From assembly GCF_000829905.1 (NCBI RefSeq), contig NZ_CDPP01000006.1, positions 620,001 to 684,000 of the forward strand: a stretch of DNA of 64,000 nt, given 5' to 3'. The notes beneath the pieces were generated by a model, which saw only the letters and a program-made list of their open reading frames with translations, had not been told where the DNA came from and did no database searches. The translations under genes were made by a program, and so were the position numbers. Below are positions 8,227 through 16,323 of the stretch, one piece after another; position 1 is the stretch's first letter; each line of letters opens with the position of its first letter. Source of the DNA: Beduini massiliensis (GTDB lineage: Bacteria; Bacillota_I; Bacilli_A; Erysipelotrichales; Coprobacillaceae).

Positions 8227-8833
8227 AAAGTTCACAGATTGGATAACGAATTATCGTTTTTAATTTCTCCGGATCTACTCTCTGCGGATCATTCAAATAA
8301 ATTTCATGATGCAGCCCGTTAAGCTTATACCCTTGAATAGTAACATATTCCATAATCTGAGTTGTAGACGAGATTTCGGTGTCATATGCTCCGATATGCA
8401 GCATTTGAACGGCTTCTCCTTCTTCACGTTTTTTAAGATAGATATCTTCTAAATATGGAATATTCTTCTTTTCAATCAACATTTGTTTGATTTCTTCAAA
8501 TATTTCCTGAGTCATTGCAGTTGGCTGCACAATCATCAATGTATATTTGATTCTTTCTTTTCGCGTAACGTCAAATTGACCATTATCATATGTATCCCAA
8601 ACACCTTCTAATGGTGAACTCATGTAGTCTGTTAAACCATGAGCTTTGTAGTATTTTTTAACGGCTTTGGCAAACAGATGCAATGCTTCTGATTTTTCTT
8701 TAAACTCAACTTCACGAGGATTGCCGATACCATCCAACATAATAAACTGAAACTCAGGTACTTGGACAATATCGATTGATTTCGTACTGGCATCAAATAA
8801 TTCTTTATACTCTTTTTTAATGTCTTCTTTCAT
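8225..8833 (-). CDS. GyrI-like small-molecule-binding protein
   Basis: A 202-aa stand-alone protein of the GyrI-like/SOUL effector-binding type (COG4832-like). The pattern PEFQFIMLDGIGNP near residue 26, the EGVWDTYD segment near 93 and the central MLHIGAYDTE near 147 match this group, in which the duplicated beta-alpha-beta-beta fold binds small hydrophobic ligands. There is no DNA-binding domain. Start: ATG with GAGGTGAGAAG upstream; a TATAAT (8856-8861) gives a short leader. It is monocistronic. Function beyond ligand binding is unknown. Confidence 0.75.
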   Translation of the reverse strand: MKEDIKKEYKELFDASTKSIDIVQVPEFQFIMLDGIGNPREVEFKEKSEALHLFAKAVKKYYKAHGLTDYMSSPLEGVWDTYDNGQFDVTRKERIKYTLMIVQPTAMTQEIFEEIKQMLIEKKNIPYLEDIYLKKREEGEAVQMLHIGAYDTEISSTTQIMEYVTIQGYKLNGLHHEIYLNDPQRVDPEKLKTIIRYPICEL

Positions 8834-8889
8834 CTTCTCACCTCACCACTTAATTATTATATACAAATTCTAAAAAAATGCTACATAAT

Positions 8890-9354
8890 TTAGTTATTTT
8901 TTAACTTTATTTCCATCATTGTCATTTCTACACCCATTACCGTTTTGCTTCTTGACAAGCTGGTAAAACCACAATGTTCATAAAATTTGATTGCCTGTGT
9001 TTCCGCATCCAGTGACACACGATCCAATTTAGGGTTCAATGCCTGACAACGTAGGATCGCATATTTAAGCAGCTGAGTTCCATATCCCTGTTTTTGATAG
9101 GGCGGATCAACAAAAATATTAGTTATAGTATTCCCATCTTGAATCTCTACAAACCCTATGATTTCATTTTCAGTTAAAACATAGAATTCGTACTGATGAT
9201 CTAATCGTGCTTCTATATTTTTTATTTTAAAATAACTTTTAACAAAATGTTTAGCCAAATAAAGTTTTTTATCCTGACGGATATTATTGTCAAAACATTT
9301 CAGTGCAATCTTCTGCACACGAGGTGCATCCTCTTTTTGAAATTCTCTGATCAC
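8890..9354 (-). CDS. GNAT N-acetyltransferase with GTG start
   Basis: A 154-aa GNAT protein. The acetyl-CoA loop is VDPPYQKQGYGTQLL (about residues 76-90, QxxGYG) and the final motif is ETQAIKFYEHCGF (123-135). The N-terminus MIREFQKEDAP is the usual first beta strand of these enzymes, so translation must begin at the GTG at 9354. There is no recognisable Shine-Dalgarno sequence before this GTG, only the stem and T-tract of the galE terminator. Expression may therefore be low or depend on read-through from galE. The acceptor substrate is unknown. Confidence 0.78.
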   Translation of the reverse strand: MIREFQKEDAPRVQKIALKCFDNNIRQDKKLYLAKHFVKSYFKIKNIEARLDHQYEFYVLTENEIIGFVEIQDGNTITNIFVDPPYQKQGYGTQLLKYAILRCQALNPKLDRVSLDAETQAIKFYEHCGFTSLSRSKTVMGVEMTMMEIKLKNN

Positions 9355-9355
9355 G

Positions 9356-9379
9356 ATAAAAATAGGCTTAACGCCTATT
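9356..9379 (-). terminator. Terminator of the galE operon
   Basis: A 7-bp stem AATAGGC/GCCTATT with a TTAAC loop (9361-9379) overlaps the galE stop codon and is followed on the minus strand by TTT, giving a short U-tract immediately before the downstream GTG. Confidence 0.7.
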
Positions 9380-10373
9380 TATTATGCATAACGAAATTCC
9401 ATCCATCTTTACACATTTCATCAATGTCCGCTTCGGCAACAAAACCTAATTCTTCTTTTGCTTTTGCTGTGTCCGCATAACATTCATCAATGTCTCCGGG
9501 ACGACGATCCGTTATTTTGTATTTGATTTTAATTCCTGTTGCACGTTCAAAGTTATTCACAATATCTAAAACACTGTAACCTTTTCCGGTACCTAAATTA
9601 TAGATATGCACCCCACTGCTGTTCATGACTTTGTTGATGGCTAAAACATGTCCGCGAGCTAAGTCTACCACATGGATATAATCTCTGACTCCGGTTCCGT
9701 CATGAGTATCATAGTCATCTCCGAATACATTTAAGCATTCTAATTCTCCGGAAGCTACTTTTAATATATAAGGCATTAAGTTATTAGGAATATCTTTTGG
9801 ATTTTCGCCGATCAATCCGCTCTTATGTGCCCCGATTGGATTAAAGTAACGAAGCAAGGCGATTGACCAATCCGGATGTGCAAACTGAATATCTGTTAAG
9901 ATTCTTTCTGTCATCAACTTTGTCGTTCCATAAGGATTCGTTGTTGATAAAGGGAAATCTTCTTTGATAGGCACAGATGCCGGTTTTCCGTATACGGTTG
10001 CACTTGATGAAAAGACAAAACGTTTACATCCGTATTTCTCCATCATTTCGCATAAAACAAAGGTGCTTACTAAATTGTTTGAGTAATACATCAATGGTTT
10101 TTCTACAGATTCTCCAACTGCTTTATATCCGGCAAAATGAATGATGGCTTCAATATCATTATCTCTGAATACTTCATCCATCTGTTCCTTACATGTAATA
10201 TCATATTCATAAAATTTAAAATCTTTGTTTGCGATTGTTCTGATCTTATCTAGGACATCTGCACTTGAATTATAAAAATTATCTACAATAATGACTTCCT
10301 GATTATTTTCTAACAGCTGCACGACTGTGTGGCTGCCGATAAATCCTGCTCCACCCGTTACTAAAATTGCCAT
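9375..10373 (-). CDS. galE: UDP-glucose 4-epimerase
   Basis: A 332-aa extended short-chain dehydrogenase. It has the NAD-binding GGAGFIGSH (residues 7-15), the catalytic S122-S124 region, Y148-x3-K152 (NPYGTTK), and the RYFNPIGAH and GVRDYIHV motifs of GalE. The enzyme interconverts UDP-glucose and UDP-galactose for the Leloir pathway and for surface polysaccharide precursors. No other gal gene is nearby. It is the last gene of the DUF1294-ppi-grx-galE operon, 11 bp after the glutaredoxin gene, and is followed directly by a terminator hairpin. Confidence 0.95.
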   Translation of the reverse strand: MAILVTGGAGFIGSHTVVQLLENNQEVIIVDNFYNSSADVLDKIRTIANKDFKFYEYDITCKEQMDEVFRDNDIEAIIHFAGYKAVGESVEKPLMYYSNNLVSTFVLCEMMEKYGCKRFVFSSSATVYGKPASVPIKEDFPLSTTNPYGTTKLMTERILTDIQFAHPDWSIALLRYFNPIGAHKSGLIGENPKDIPNNLMPYILKVASGELECLNVFGDDYDTHDGTGVRDYIHVVDLARGHVLAINKVMNSSGVHIYNLGTGKGYSVLDIVNNFERATGIKIKYKITDRRPGDIDECYADTAKAKEELGFVAEADIDEMCKDGWNFVMHNK

Positions 10374-10384
10374 CGTTTATCCTC

Positions 10385-10639
10385 CTATAAACTTTTATTT
10401 AGTACTTCTTCAATCTGTTCCTTAGTTGCCGCTCCTTCATGAACTTTTACATCGTCAATAAAGAAAGTCGGTACATAATAATAATCGTGAGCATCTGCAT
10501 AAGCAGCTTCTTCACTTTCCTCAATCATTTTAATTTGAATATCTGCATATTTCGGATCTGCTTTTAACTCATTCATCCAGCGAATTGCCTGTTTGCAATA
10601 AGGGCAGTTCTTCAAATAAAACAATTCCGTTTTTTTCAT
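10385..10639 (-). CDS. Glutaredoxin-like small thiol oxidoreductase
   Basis: An 84-aa thioredoxin-fold protein. The redox motif C12-P-Y-C15 is that of classical glutaredoxins, and the cis-proline motif VPTFFIDD lies near residues 57-64. The family reduces disulfides using glutathione or a thioredoxin reductase; which donor is used here is unknown. Its start immediately abuts the stop codon of the cyclophilin gene (no intergenic base), so it is co-translated. Pairing with a proline isomerase may simply reflect protein-quality functions (inference). Confidence 0.85.
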   Translation of the reverse strand: MKKTELFYLKNCPYCKQAIRWMNELKADPKYADIQIKMIEESEEAAYADAHDYYYVPTFFIDDVKVHEGAATKEQIEEVLNKSL

Positions 10640-11122
10640 TTAGATCACCTCGATTGTTTTAATGATCTGCTTTGATAACGGCGCATCTTGGAAATCTGTC
10701 GCTGTTTTAGCGATCCGATCCACTACTTCCATACCTTTCGTGATCTTACCAAAGCCGGCATAATCTCCATCTAAATGCGGTGCATCTTTATGCATGATAA
10801 AGAATTGGCTTGAAGCAGAATCTTTTACCATGGTACGTGCCATAGATAAAACACCTGGTGTATGTTTTAAATCATTCTTAACACCATTTGATGCAAATTC
10901 ACCTTTAATGCTTTTGGCTTCCTTATGCTTCATATCTTTATCAAATCCTCCGCCTTGAATCATGAATCCGTCAATGACTCTATGAAAGATTAATCCATCA
11001 AAGAAATGTTGTTTAATTAAATTGACAAAGTTTTCTACTGTAATCGGAGCGATTTCAGGATATAATTCTCCCTCCATGACTTCTCCGGTTTCCATTGTTA
11101 TTCTAATATTTATTGTTTCCAT
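10640..11122 (-). CDS. Cyclophilin-type peptidyl-prolyl isomerase
   Basis: A 160-aa single-domain cyclophilin without signal peptide, hence cytoplasmic PpiB-like. Conserved active-site stretches are FHRVIDGFMIQGG (about residues 46-58), SSQFFIMHKDAPHLDG (103-118) and AGFGKITKGMEVVD. It catalyses cis-trans isomerisation of X-Pro bonds during folding. It lies 22 bp after the DUF1294 gene and abuts the glutaredoxin gene; the four genes share the promoter at 11436-11464. Confidence 0.92.
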   Translation of the reverse strand: METINIRITMETGEVMEGELYPEIAPITVENFVNLIKQHFFDGLIFHRVIDGFMIQGGGFDKDMKHKEAKSIKGEFASNGVKNDLKHTPGVLSMARTMVKDSASSQFFIMHKDAPHLDGDYAGFGKITKGMEVVDRIAKTATDFQDAPLSKQIIKTIEVI

Positions 11123-11144
11123 TATTTTTTTCCTTTCTGTATCT

Positions 11145-11420
11145 TTATCCCATTATACTTTTATTAGGTCCTAAAAGCAAATAAGTCAAAATGAGAATTT
11201 GTAAAATGATCATCAGCGGAATGCCGACACTAAATTTCTTTTTTGAAACTTTATGATGTGCCATTTGCATCCCGATATAGCTGCCGATACTGCCACCCAA
11301 AACAGCTAAAAGAAGCAATGTTTTTTCGCTGATTCGCCATAAATGATGCGTTGAACGATATTTATCGATCAGCATCGAAATGAAACCCGCTATATTTATC
11401 AAGATTAAATAATAGATCAT
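11145..11420 (-). CDS. DUF1294 small membrane protein
   Basis: A 91-aa protein with about three membrane segments. The motifs MLIDKYRS (residues 16-23), W-RISEKTLL and GGSIGSYIGMQMAHHKVSKKKF (43-64) are diagnostic of DUF1294, a family of unknown function. A strong promoter lies just upstream and the ribosome site GGTGAT is only four bases from the ATG, so the transcript leader is nearly absent. First gene of the cyclophilin-galE operon. Confidence 0.85.
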   Translation of the reverse strand: MIYYLILINIAGFISMLIDKYRSTHHLWRISEKTLLLLAVLGGSIGSYIGMQMAHHKVSKKKFSVGIPLMIILQILILTYLLLGPNKSIMG

Positions 11421-11435
11421 TTTATCACCGCCATC

Positions 11436-11464
11436 ATTATAGCAAAATCCTTCTGCTATGCCAA
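11436..11464 (-). promoter_or_regulatory. Promoter of the DUF1294-ppi-grx-galE operon
   Basis: TTGGCA (11459-11464) and TATAAT (11436-11441) with a 17-bp spacer on the minus strand, plus a TG extension before the -10. Transcription should start near 11429, leaving a leader of about nine bases before the ATG at 11420. Confidence 0.7.
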
Positions 11465-11610
11465 TGAAAATAAGGGTTCATCGTAATTAAAAAATCATAT
11501 CTGACTAAAGTCATCGTATGATTTGTTTAAGAACGTCTGATCAAATGATCTATTATAGTTTCTCATATTTAAGAAACGTTTATACCTCTTTGAAATATAA
11601 ATAAAAGGTT

Positions 11611-12840
11611 TTAAATGGAAGCGGATTTACGGAAAAGAATTAACCCAATAATAAAGATTACGGCTAACATTCCCACGCCAATATTGACACTATTAAATAA
11701 CTGGCTTGCGATTGAAATCATCGCTGTTCCAAAAAAGGATGCTCCTTTCCCGCAAATATCCATAATTCCAAAGTATTCTCCGGATTTATCCGCAGGAATG
11801 ATTTTCGCAAAGTATGAACGAGATAAAGCTTGTATTCCTCCTTGAAACATTCCCACAATAAACGCTAAGATCCAAAAATGTAATTGGGTGGAAATGACTA
11901 AAGCAAATAATGCAATGCCGGTATAAGCCATAATGCATAAAGTAATTAAGGTCTTATTCTCATATTTCTTTGATAATCGTCCAAAAAGCAAAGAACATGG
12001 AAAAGCGACTATCTGCGTCATTAACAACGCAATCAATAGACTGTTGCTTTCCAAGCCTAATGCCTGACCATAAGCCGTAGCCATTTCAATAATCGTATAA
12101 ACCCCATCAATATAGAAAAAGAAAGCTAAGAGAAAGTAGAATATTCTTCGATCCTGTCTCACATTTTTTAGTGTTGTCCATAAACGTCCCAAACTTTGTC
12201 GGAAAAGATGGGATTGATGTTCAACATAATATTTTTGTTGATACATTTTAAGTAAAGGGATACTCATCCCTACCCACCAAATCGCGATTAACAAGAAAGT
12301 GACAATCATGGAGGTGGTCATCGATAACCCAAAGCTGCTTCCTCCAAGTACCAAAAACAAACCGATTCCAAATGGCAGACAGCTTCCTAAATACCCCCAA
12401 GCATAGCCTTGACTCGAAACAGCATCCATTCTTTCTTGTGTAGTAATATCGGTTAACATGGAATCATAGAACACCAAGCTGGAAGAATATCCGACTTTAG
12501 CAACAACAAAAATAACTAGGAAAACCAACCAAGTTGAGGCTGCCCCTAATAAAGCACAACAAACTGCACCTATCATCATAGAGCCGGCAAAAAGTTTTTT
12601 CTTAAAATTTTTAATATCTGCCAGAGTTCCACACACGGGTCCGACCAACGCCACAATCAAGGTCGACAGGGACATCGCATATCCCCAATAAGCTAAATAT
12701 TGGATTTCACTTAAGCCCTCTAAATCCGCTAAATAATTAAAATAGATAGGTAAAATCGTGGATACTAACAAAATAAATGCAGAATTACCGATATCATAAA
12801 GAATCCATGCTTTTTCTAATGATGTAAGTTTGAATTTCAT
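11611..12840 (-). CDS. MFS transporter, UMF1/ATG22-like
   Basis: A 409-aa membrane protein with about twelve transmembrane segments. The N-terminal W-x-LYDIGNSAF motif (residues 10-20) is the hallmark of the UMF1 (unknown major facilitator) family, related to yeast Atg22 amino-acid effluxers. The substrate is unknown. I start at ATG 12840, preceded by AAGGAGG; an upstream ATG (12882) lacks such a site and overlaps the previous gene. It follows the PLC-like gene by 10 bp and is probably co-transcribed. A role in exporting amino acids or lipid breakdown products would be speculation. Confidence 0.85.
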   Translation of the reverse strand: MKFKLTSLEKAWILYDIGNSAFILLVSTILPIYFNYLADLEGLSEIQYLAYWGYAMSLSTLIVALVGPVCGTLADIKNFKKKLFAGSMMIGAVCCALLGAASTWLVFLVIFVVAKVGYSSSLVFYDSMLTDITTQERMDAVSSQGYAWGYLGSCLPFGIGLFLVLGGSSFGLSMTTSMIVTFLLIAIWWVGMSIPLLKMYQQKYYVEHQSHLFRQSLGRLWTTLKNVRQDRRIFYFLLAFFFYIDGVYTIIEMATAYGQALGLESNSLLIALLMTQIVAFPCSLLFGRLSKKYENKTLITLCIMAYTGIALFALVISTQLHFWILAFIVGMFQGGIQALSRSYFAKIIPADKSGEYFGIMDICGKGASFFGTAMISIASQLFNSVNIGVGMLAVIFIIGLILFRKSASI

Positions 12841-12850
12841 AAGAACCTCC

Positions 12851-13645
12851 TTAATTCTCTCCAAAAGTATGTTCAAATGCATCAGCTAAAGGATACCCAT
12901 TTGTTTGTGATTGATCAAATGATCGAATTAAATAAACGGCTTCATGAATTGCTTCTTGCATGAATTGGTCTAATTTTTGATTACTTTTTTGACATTGCAG
13001 ATTTGCTTTTTTTGCCATGATATGATCTTTAAAAGCACTTTGTCCGACAAGGTCCATCCCCAAATAAAGAATTTGACGTTTCAAATCGCAGGGAGCCGAT
13101 AAAACATGATGATAAAAATTCATTGACTTTAATGCTTTGAATATAGTGTTAGGCGTCGTTATCGAATAATAAGGACTGATAATCTCTGCCCTATCTAATG
13201 ATGGGTGGATATGACAGCTTAACGGATACTTTAAAGGATTAAATCCATTTTTTTCCAATAAACAGCGATCAAAATTAACCTCTATAGCCGTATGCGAAAC
13301 ATCATTTTCACGATGATATTTTTCCACATAGGGATGACATTTAGCATCTAAAGCAAAGTGACAAATCACTCCATATAAATAGCTGAGATGCATCTCTTGC
13401 TTTTCTTGCTGATGGTAAATTTGGATAGCGGATTCAAAGAAATATCTCCCTGATTTTTCATGCAGGTCATAGCCTAACGAACAAATTGGATTCTTTTTTA
13501 AAGGCTGATAATAAAATAAAATATCCGGTCCATGTAAGCCAATATCATACAGTTCTCTATTTTTCATAATCATTTGTTTTTGTGGTACGGAAAGTTCTTC
13601 TAAAACTAACTGTCCGAAAACGTAATGTGCATAAGTAGATGGCAT
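12851..13645 (-). CDS. Zinc-dependent phospholipase C-like protein
   Basis: A 264-aa protein of the zinc-dependent phospholipase C (PF00882) superfamily. It begins MPSTYAHYVFG and has GLHGPDILFYY (residues 36-46), CHFALDAKCHPY (about 107-118) and an HTAIE motif (about 130-134), giving the His and Asp ligands expected for a multi-zinc site. There is no signal peptide, unlike secreted clostridial alpha-toxins, so this is the intracellular Bacillota branch of unknown substrate. The ATG follows GAGGGG. It forms a pair with the UMF1 transporter. Confidence 0.8.
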   Translation of the reverse strand: MPSTYAHYVFGQLVLEELSVPQKQMIMKNRELYDIGLHGPDILFYYQPLKKNPICSLGYDLHEKSGRYFFESAIQIYHQQEKQEMHLSYLYGVICHFALDAKCHPYVEKYHRENDVSHTAIEVNFDRCLLEKNGFNPLKYPLSCHIHPSLDRAEIISPYYSITTPNTIFKALKSMNFYHHVLSAPCDLKRQILYLGMDLVGQSAFKDHIMAKKANLQCQKSNQKLDQFMQEAIHEAVYLIRSFDQSQTNGYPLADAFEHTFGEN

Positions 13646-13859
13646 TTTAACCCCTCATTTCTAACATGCCCATTATAGCATTCTTTTTATCAAAAAAAAG
13701 TTAAATCCATATTAATTTATCTTTAACCTAATTTAATCCTAAATAAATTCTCTGTTTTTAATAGTTTGAGCGACTTCCAGATGACTCCTTTTTTTGCAGT
13801 ACAAGAATCCTATGACAATAACCAGATCTCTAAATTTTCTCAAAGCAAATGTCAAAAAA

Positions 13860-13898
13860 TAAAAAATCATACCTGGCTCATAGGAGTAGTATGATTTT
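13860..13898 (-). terminator. Terminator of the glg operon
   Basis: A 10-bp stem AAAATCATAC/GTATGATTTT (13863-13872 with 13889-13898), 16-base loop, followed on the minus strand by TTTTATTTTTT-type sequence. It lies 24 bp after the glgP stop. The rest of 13646-13922 shows no further gene. Confidence 0.8.
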
Positions 13899-13922
13899 AT
13901 AAAATACTGTTATAAGATGGGG

Positions 13923-16304
13923 TTAGATTTTTTCGATATGCCAGATATCATCAACATATTCCTTAATGGTCCGATCAGAGGAGAAATATCCTGATTTGGC
14001 AATATTAATCAAACATGCTTTCGCCCATTCTGCTTGATCTTGATAACGTTTTTCAATACGATTCAAGGCTTTTAAGTAAGCATCAAGGTCAGCCAATACA
14101 AAATACTCATCATTACGATTCATTAATTCTTCAAAGATGACCCTAAATTGTTCTCGATTATTGTCCCAGCTGCCATCTACTAAAGAATCGATCACTCTTT
14201 TAATCTTTGGATCGTTATGATAATAGTCCCATACGCGATAATTTGGTTTCAAGTCCTCGATTTCGGCGGTTGTCAGACCAAAGATTTCACAGTTTTCCTT
14301 AGCGACCTGCTGAACAATTTCCACATTGGCACCGTCCATTGTTCCTAACGTAATAGCACCATTCATCATGAACTTCATATTGCCTGTTCCGCTTGCTTCT
14401 TTTCCTGCTGTGGAAATCTGCAAAGAAACATCGGCGGCGGGAATAATCAGTTCTGCTAAAGTGACACCATAATTCTCAATAAAGATCACTTTCATATACT
14501 TCGATACGTCTTCGTCTTCATTGACCACTTTTGCGACACTGTTAATTAATTTGATGACTGTTTTCGCAAAGTAGTAGCCCGGTGCTGCCTTTCCGCCAAA
14601 GATAAAGGTTTGCGGATACATCTGATAATCAGGATTGTTTTTAATTTCATAGTACTGATAAATAATCCCTAAAACGCTTAATAACTGTCGCTTATAAGCA
14701 TGGAAACGTTTTACTTGAATATTAAAGATAGAGTCAATATCGACCTGAATATGATTATTCTTTAAGATATAATCGGCAAGCCGCTGCTTTCTTTCTTTTT
14801 TTACCGCAATAAACTGCTCCTGCAATTTAGGATCTAACGAATAATCCAATAAACGACTTAACAGTAATGGCTGTTCAATCCAGCTGTCTCCTATCTGTTG
14901 TTTGATAAGATCAGATAATTGTGGATTGGCATACAGTAACCAGCGGCGGTGAGTAATCCCATTTGTTTTGTTGTTGAACTTTCCCGGGAAATAATCACTT
15001 AGTTCACGCATGACATCGTTCTTTAAGATTTGGGTATGCAGATAAGCAACTCCGTTGACACTAAAGCTTCCGACTACGGCTAAATGTGCCATGTCACAGT
15101 ATCCGTCTTTTAAAATTCCTAAGCGATCTGCCTTTTCTTTATCCCCAGTTCTTTTAATGACTTCATCATGGAAACGATGGTGAATCTCATCAATAATCAT
15201 ATAGACTCTTGGAAGCAGGGCCTGCATGAGTGTAATCGGCCATCTCTCAAGGGCTTCTACTAATACTGTATGATTAGTATAAGCAAAGGTATGACTGACG
15301 ATAAACCATGCTTGATCCCATTCATAATCATGTTCATCGATTAAGAGGCGCATCAATTCAGGAATACACAATACCGGATGCGTATCGTTTAATTGAATGA
15401 CCGTCTTTTCATGAAAGTTATCTAAACTTGGATATAGGCTCAGATGATACTTGATAATCGCTTGTAATCCTGCCGCCACTAAAAAATATTGTTGTTTTAA
15501 GCGCAGTGTTTTTCCGGAGATTGTACTGTCATCGGGATAAAGGGTCTGACAAATATCTCTGACCTCTTGATTATACTGTCTGAAATCCTTGTTGCTTGGA
15601 ATATTGTCACTTGGCTGTGCATGCCATAGACGCAGTGTGTTCGTTACTGTTGTATCCATCCCGACAATCGGGACATCATAAGGCACTGCACTGACACATT
15701 CGGCTCCTTTATGCTCATATTTCTGTGTTTCACTATTATATTGAACTGTTCCCCAAAATTTCACATCTACTGTATGTTTAGGTTTTCTGACTTCCCAGCC
15801 ATTTCCCAGTTTTAGCCATTGATCCGGTACTTCAATCTGATAGCCATCTTCTATTTTCTGCTTAAACAATCCATATTCATAACGGATGGTATTCCCATTG
15901 CCCGGATAAGATAGGGAAGCCAAAGAATCCATGAAACAGGCCGCCAGTCTGCCTAATCCGCCATTGCCTAATCCGGCATCTGTTTCCAATTCTTCCAGTT
16001 CATGAATGTTAATGCCTAACTCGGACAATCCAATTTTAGCGACATCATAGATACCAAGATTCATCAAGTTATTTACCAGCATTCTGCCCATTAAAAATTC
16101 TAATGAAAAATAATACATCTGCTTTTTATTATATTTGATAATATCTGCTTTTGTCGTCGCCCAATTAACGGACGCATAGTCACGTACCATACTTTCCAAT
16201 ACCATAAACTGCTCCGTTACATGTGACTGACTTACACAGCGTCCATAAGTCGAGATAATTCTTTTAGAAAATTCCATAATGAATTCTTCTTTACTTGTAA
16301 ACAC
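13923..16304 (-). CDS. glgP: Glycogen/alpha-glucan phosphorylase
   Basis: A 793-aa GT35 phosphorylase. The pyridoxal-phosphate lysine lies in GTGNMKFMMNGA, followed by TLGTMDGANVE; ETDAGLGNGGLGRLAACFMDS is the N-terminal signature, and QLNDTHP is present. It releases glucose-1-phosphate from glycogen. The best start is GTG 16304 with AAGGGAG seven bases upstream; a GTG 11 codons earlier lies inside the end of glgB and lacks a site. It follows glgB by 19 bp. No glgC, glgA or debranching gene is in the window, so synthesis functions must be elsewhere or absent. Confidence 0.95.
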   Translation of the reverse strand: MFTSKEEFIMEFSKRIISTYGRCVSQSHVTEQFMVLESMVRDYASVNWATTKADIIKYNKKQMYYFSLEFLMGRMLVNNLMNLGIYDVAKIGLSELGINIHELEELETDAGLGNGGLGRLAACFMDSLASLSYPGNGNTIRYEYGLFKQKIEDGYQIEVPDQWLKLGNGWEVRKPKHTVDVKFWGTVQYNSETQKYEHKGAECVSAVPYDVPIVGMDTTVTNTLRLWHAQPSDNIPSNKDFRQYNQEVRDICQTLYPDDSTISGKTLRLKQQYFLVAAGLQAIIKYHLSLYPSLDNFHEKTVIQLNDTHPVLCIPELMRLLIDEHDYEWDQAWFIVSHTFAYTNHTVLVEALERWPITLMQALLPRVYMIIDEIHHRFHDEVIKRTGDKEKADRLGILKDGYCDMAHLAVVGSFSVNGVAYLHTQILKNDVMRELSDYFPGKFNNKTNGITHRRWLLYANPQLSDLIKQQIGDSWIEQPLLLSRLLDYSLDPKLQEQFIAVKKERKQRLADYILKNNHIQVDIDSIFNIQVKRFHAYKRQLLSVLGIIYQYYEIKNNPDYQMYPQTFIFGGKAAPGYYFAKTVIKLINSVAKVVNEDEDVSKYMKVIFIENYGVTLAELIIPAADVSLQISTAGKEASGTGNMKFMMNGAITLGTMDGANVEIVQQVAKENCEIFGLTTAEIEDLKPNYRVWDYYHNDPKIKRVIDSLVDGSWDNNREQFRVIFEELMNRNDEYFVLADLDAYLKALNRIEKRYQDQAEWAKACLINIAKSGYFSSDRTIKEYVDDIWHIEKI

Positions 16305-16323
16305 GAAAAATCTCCCTTCCGTA

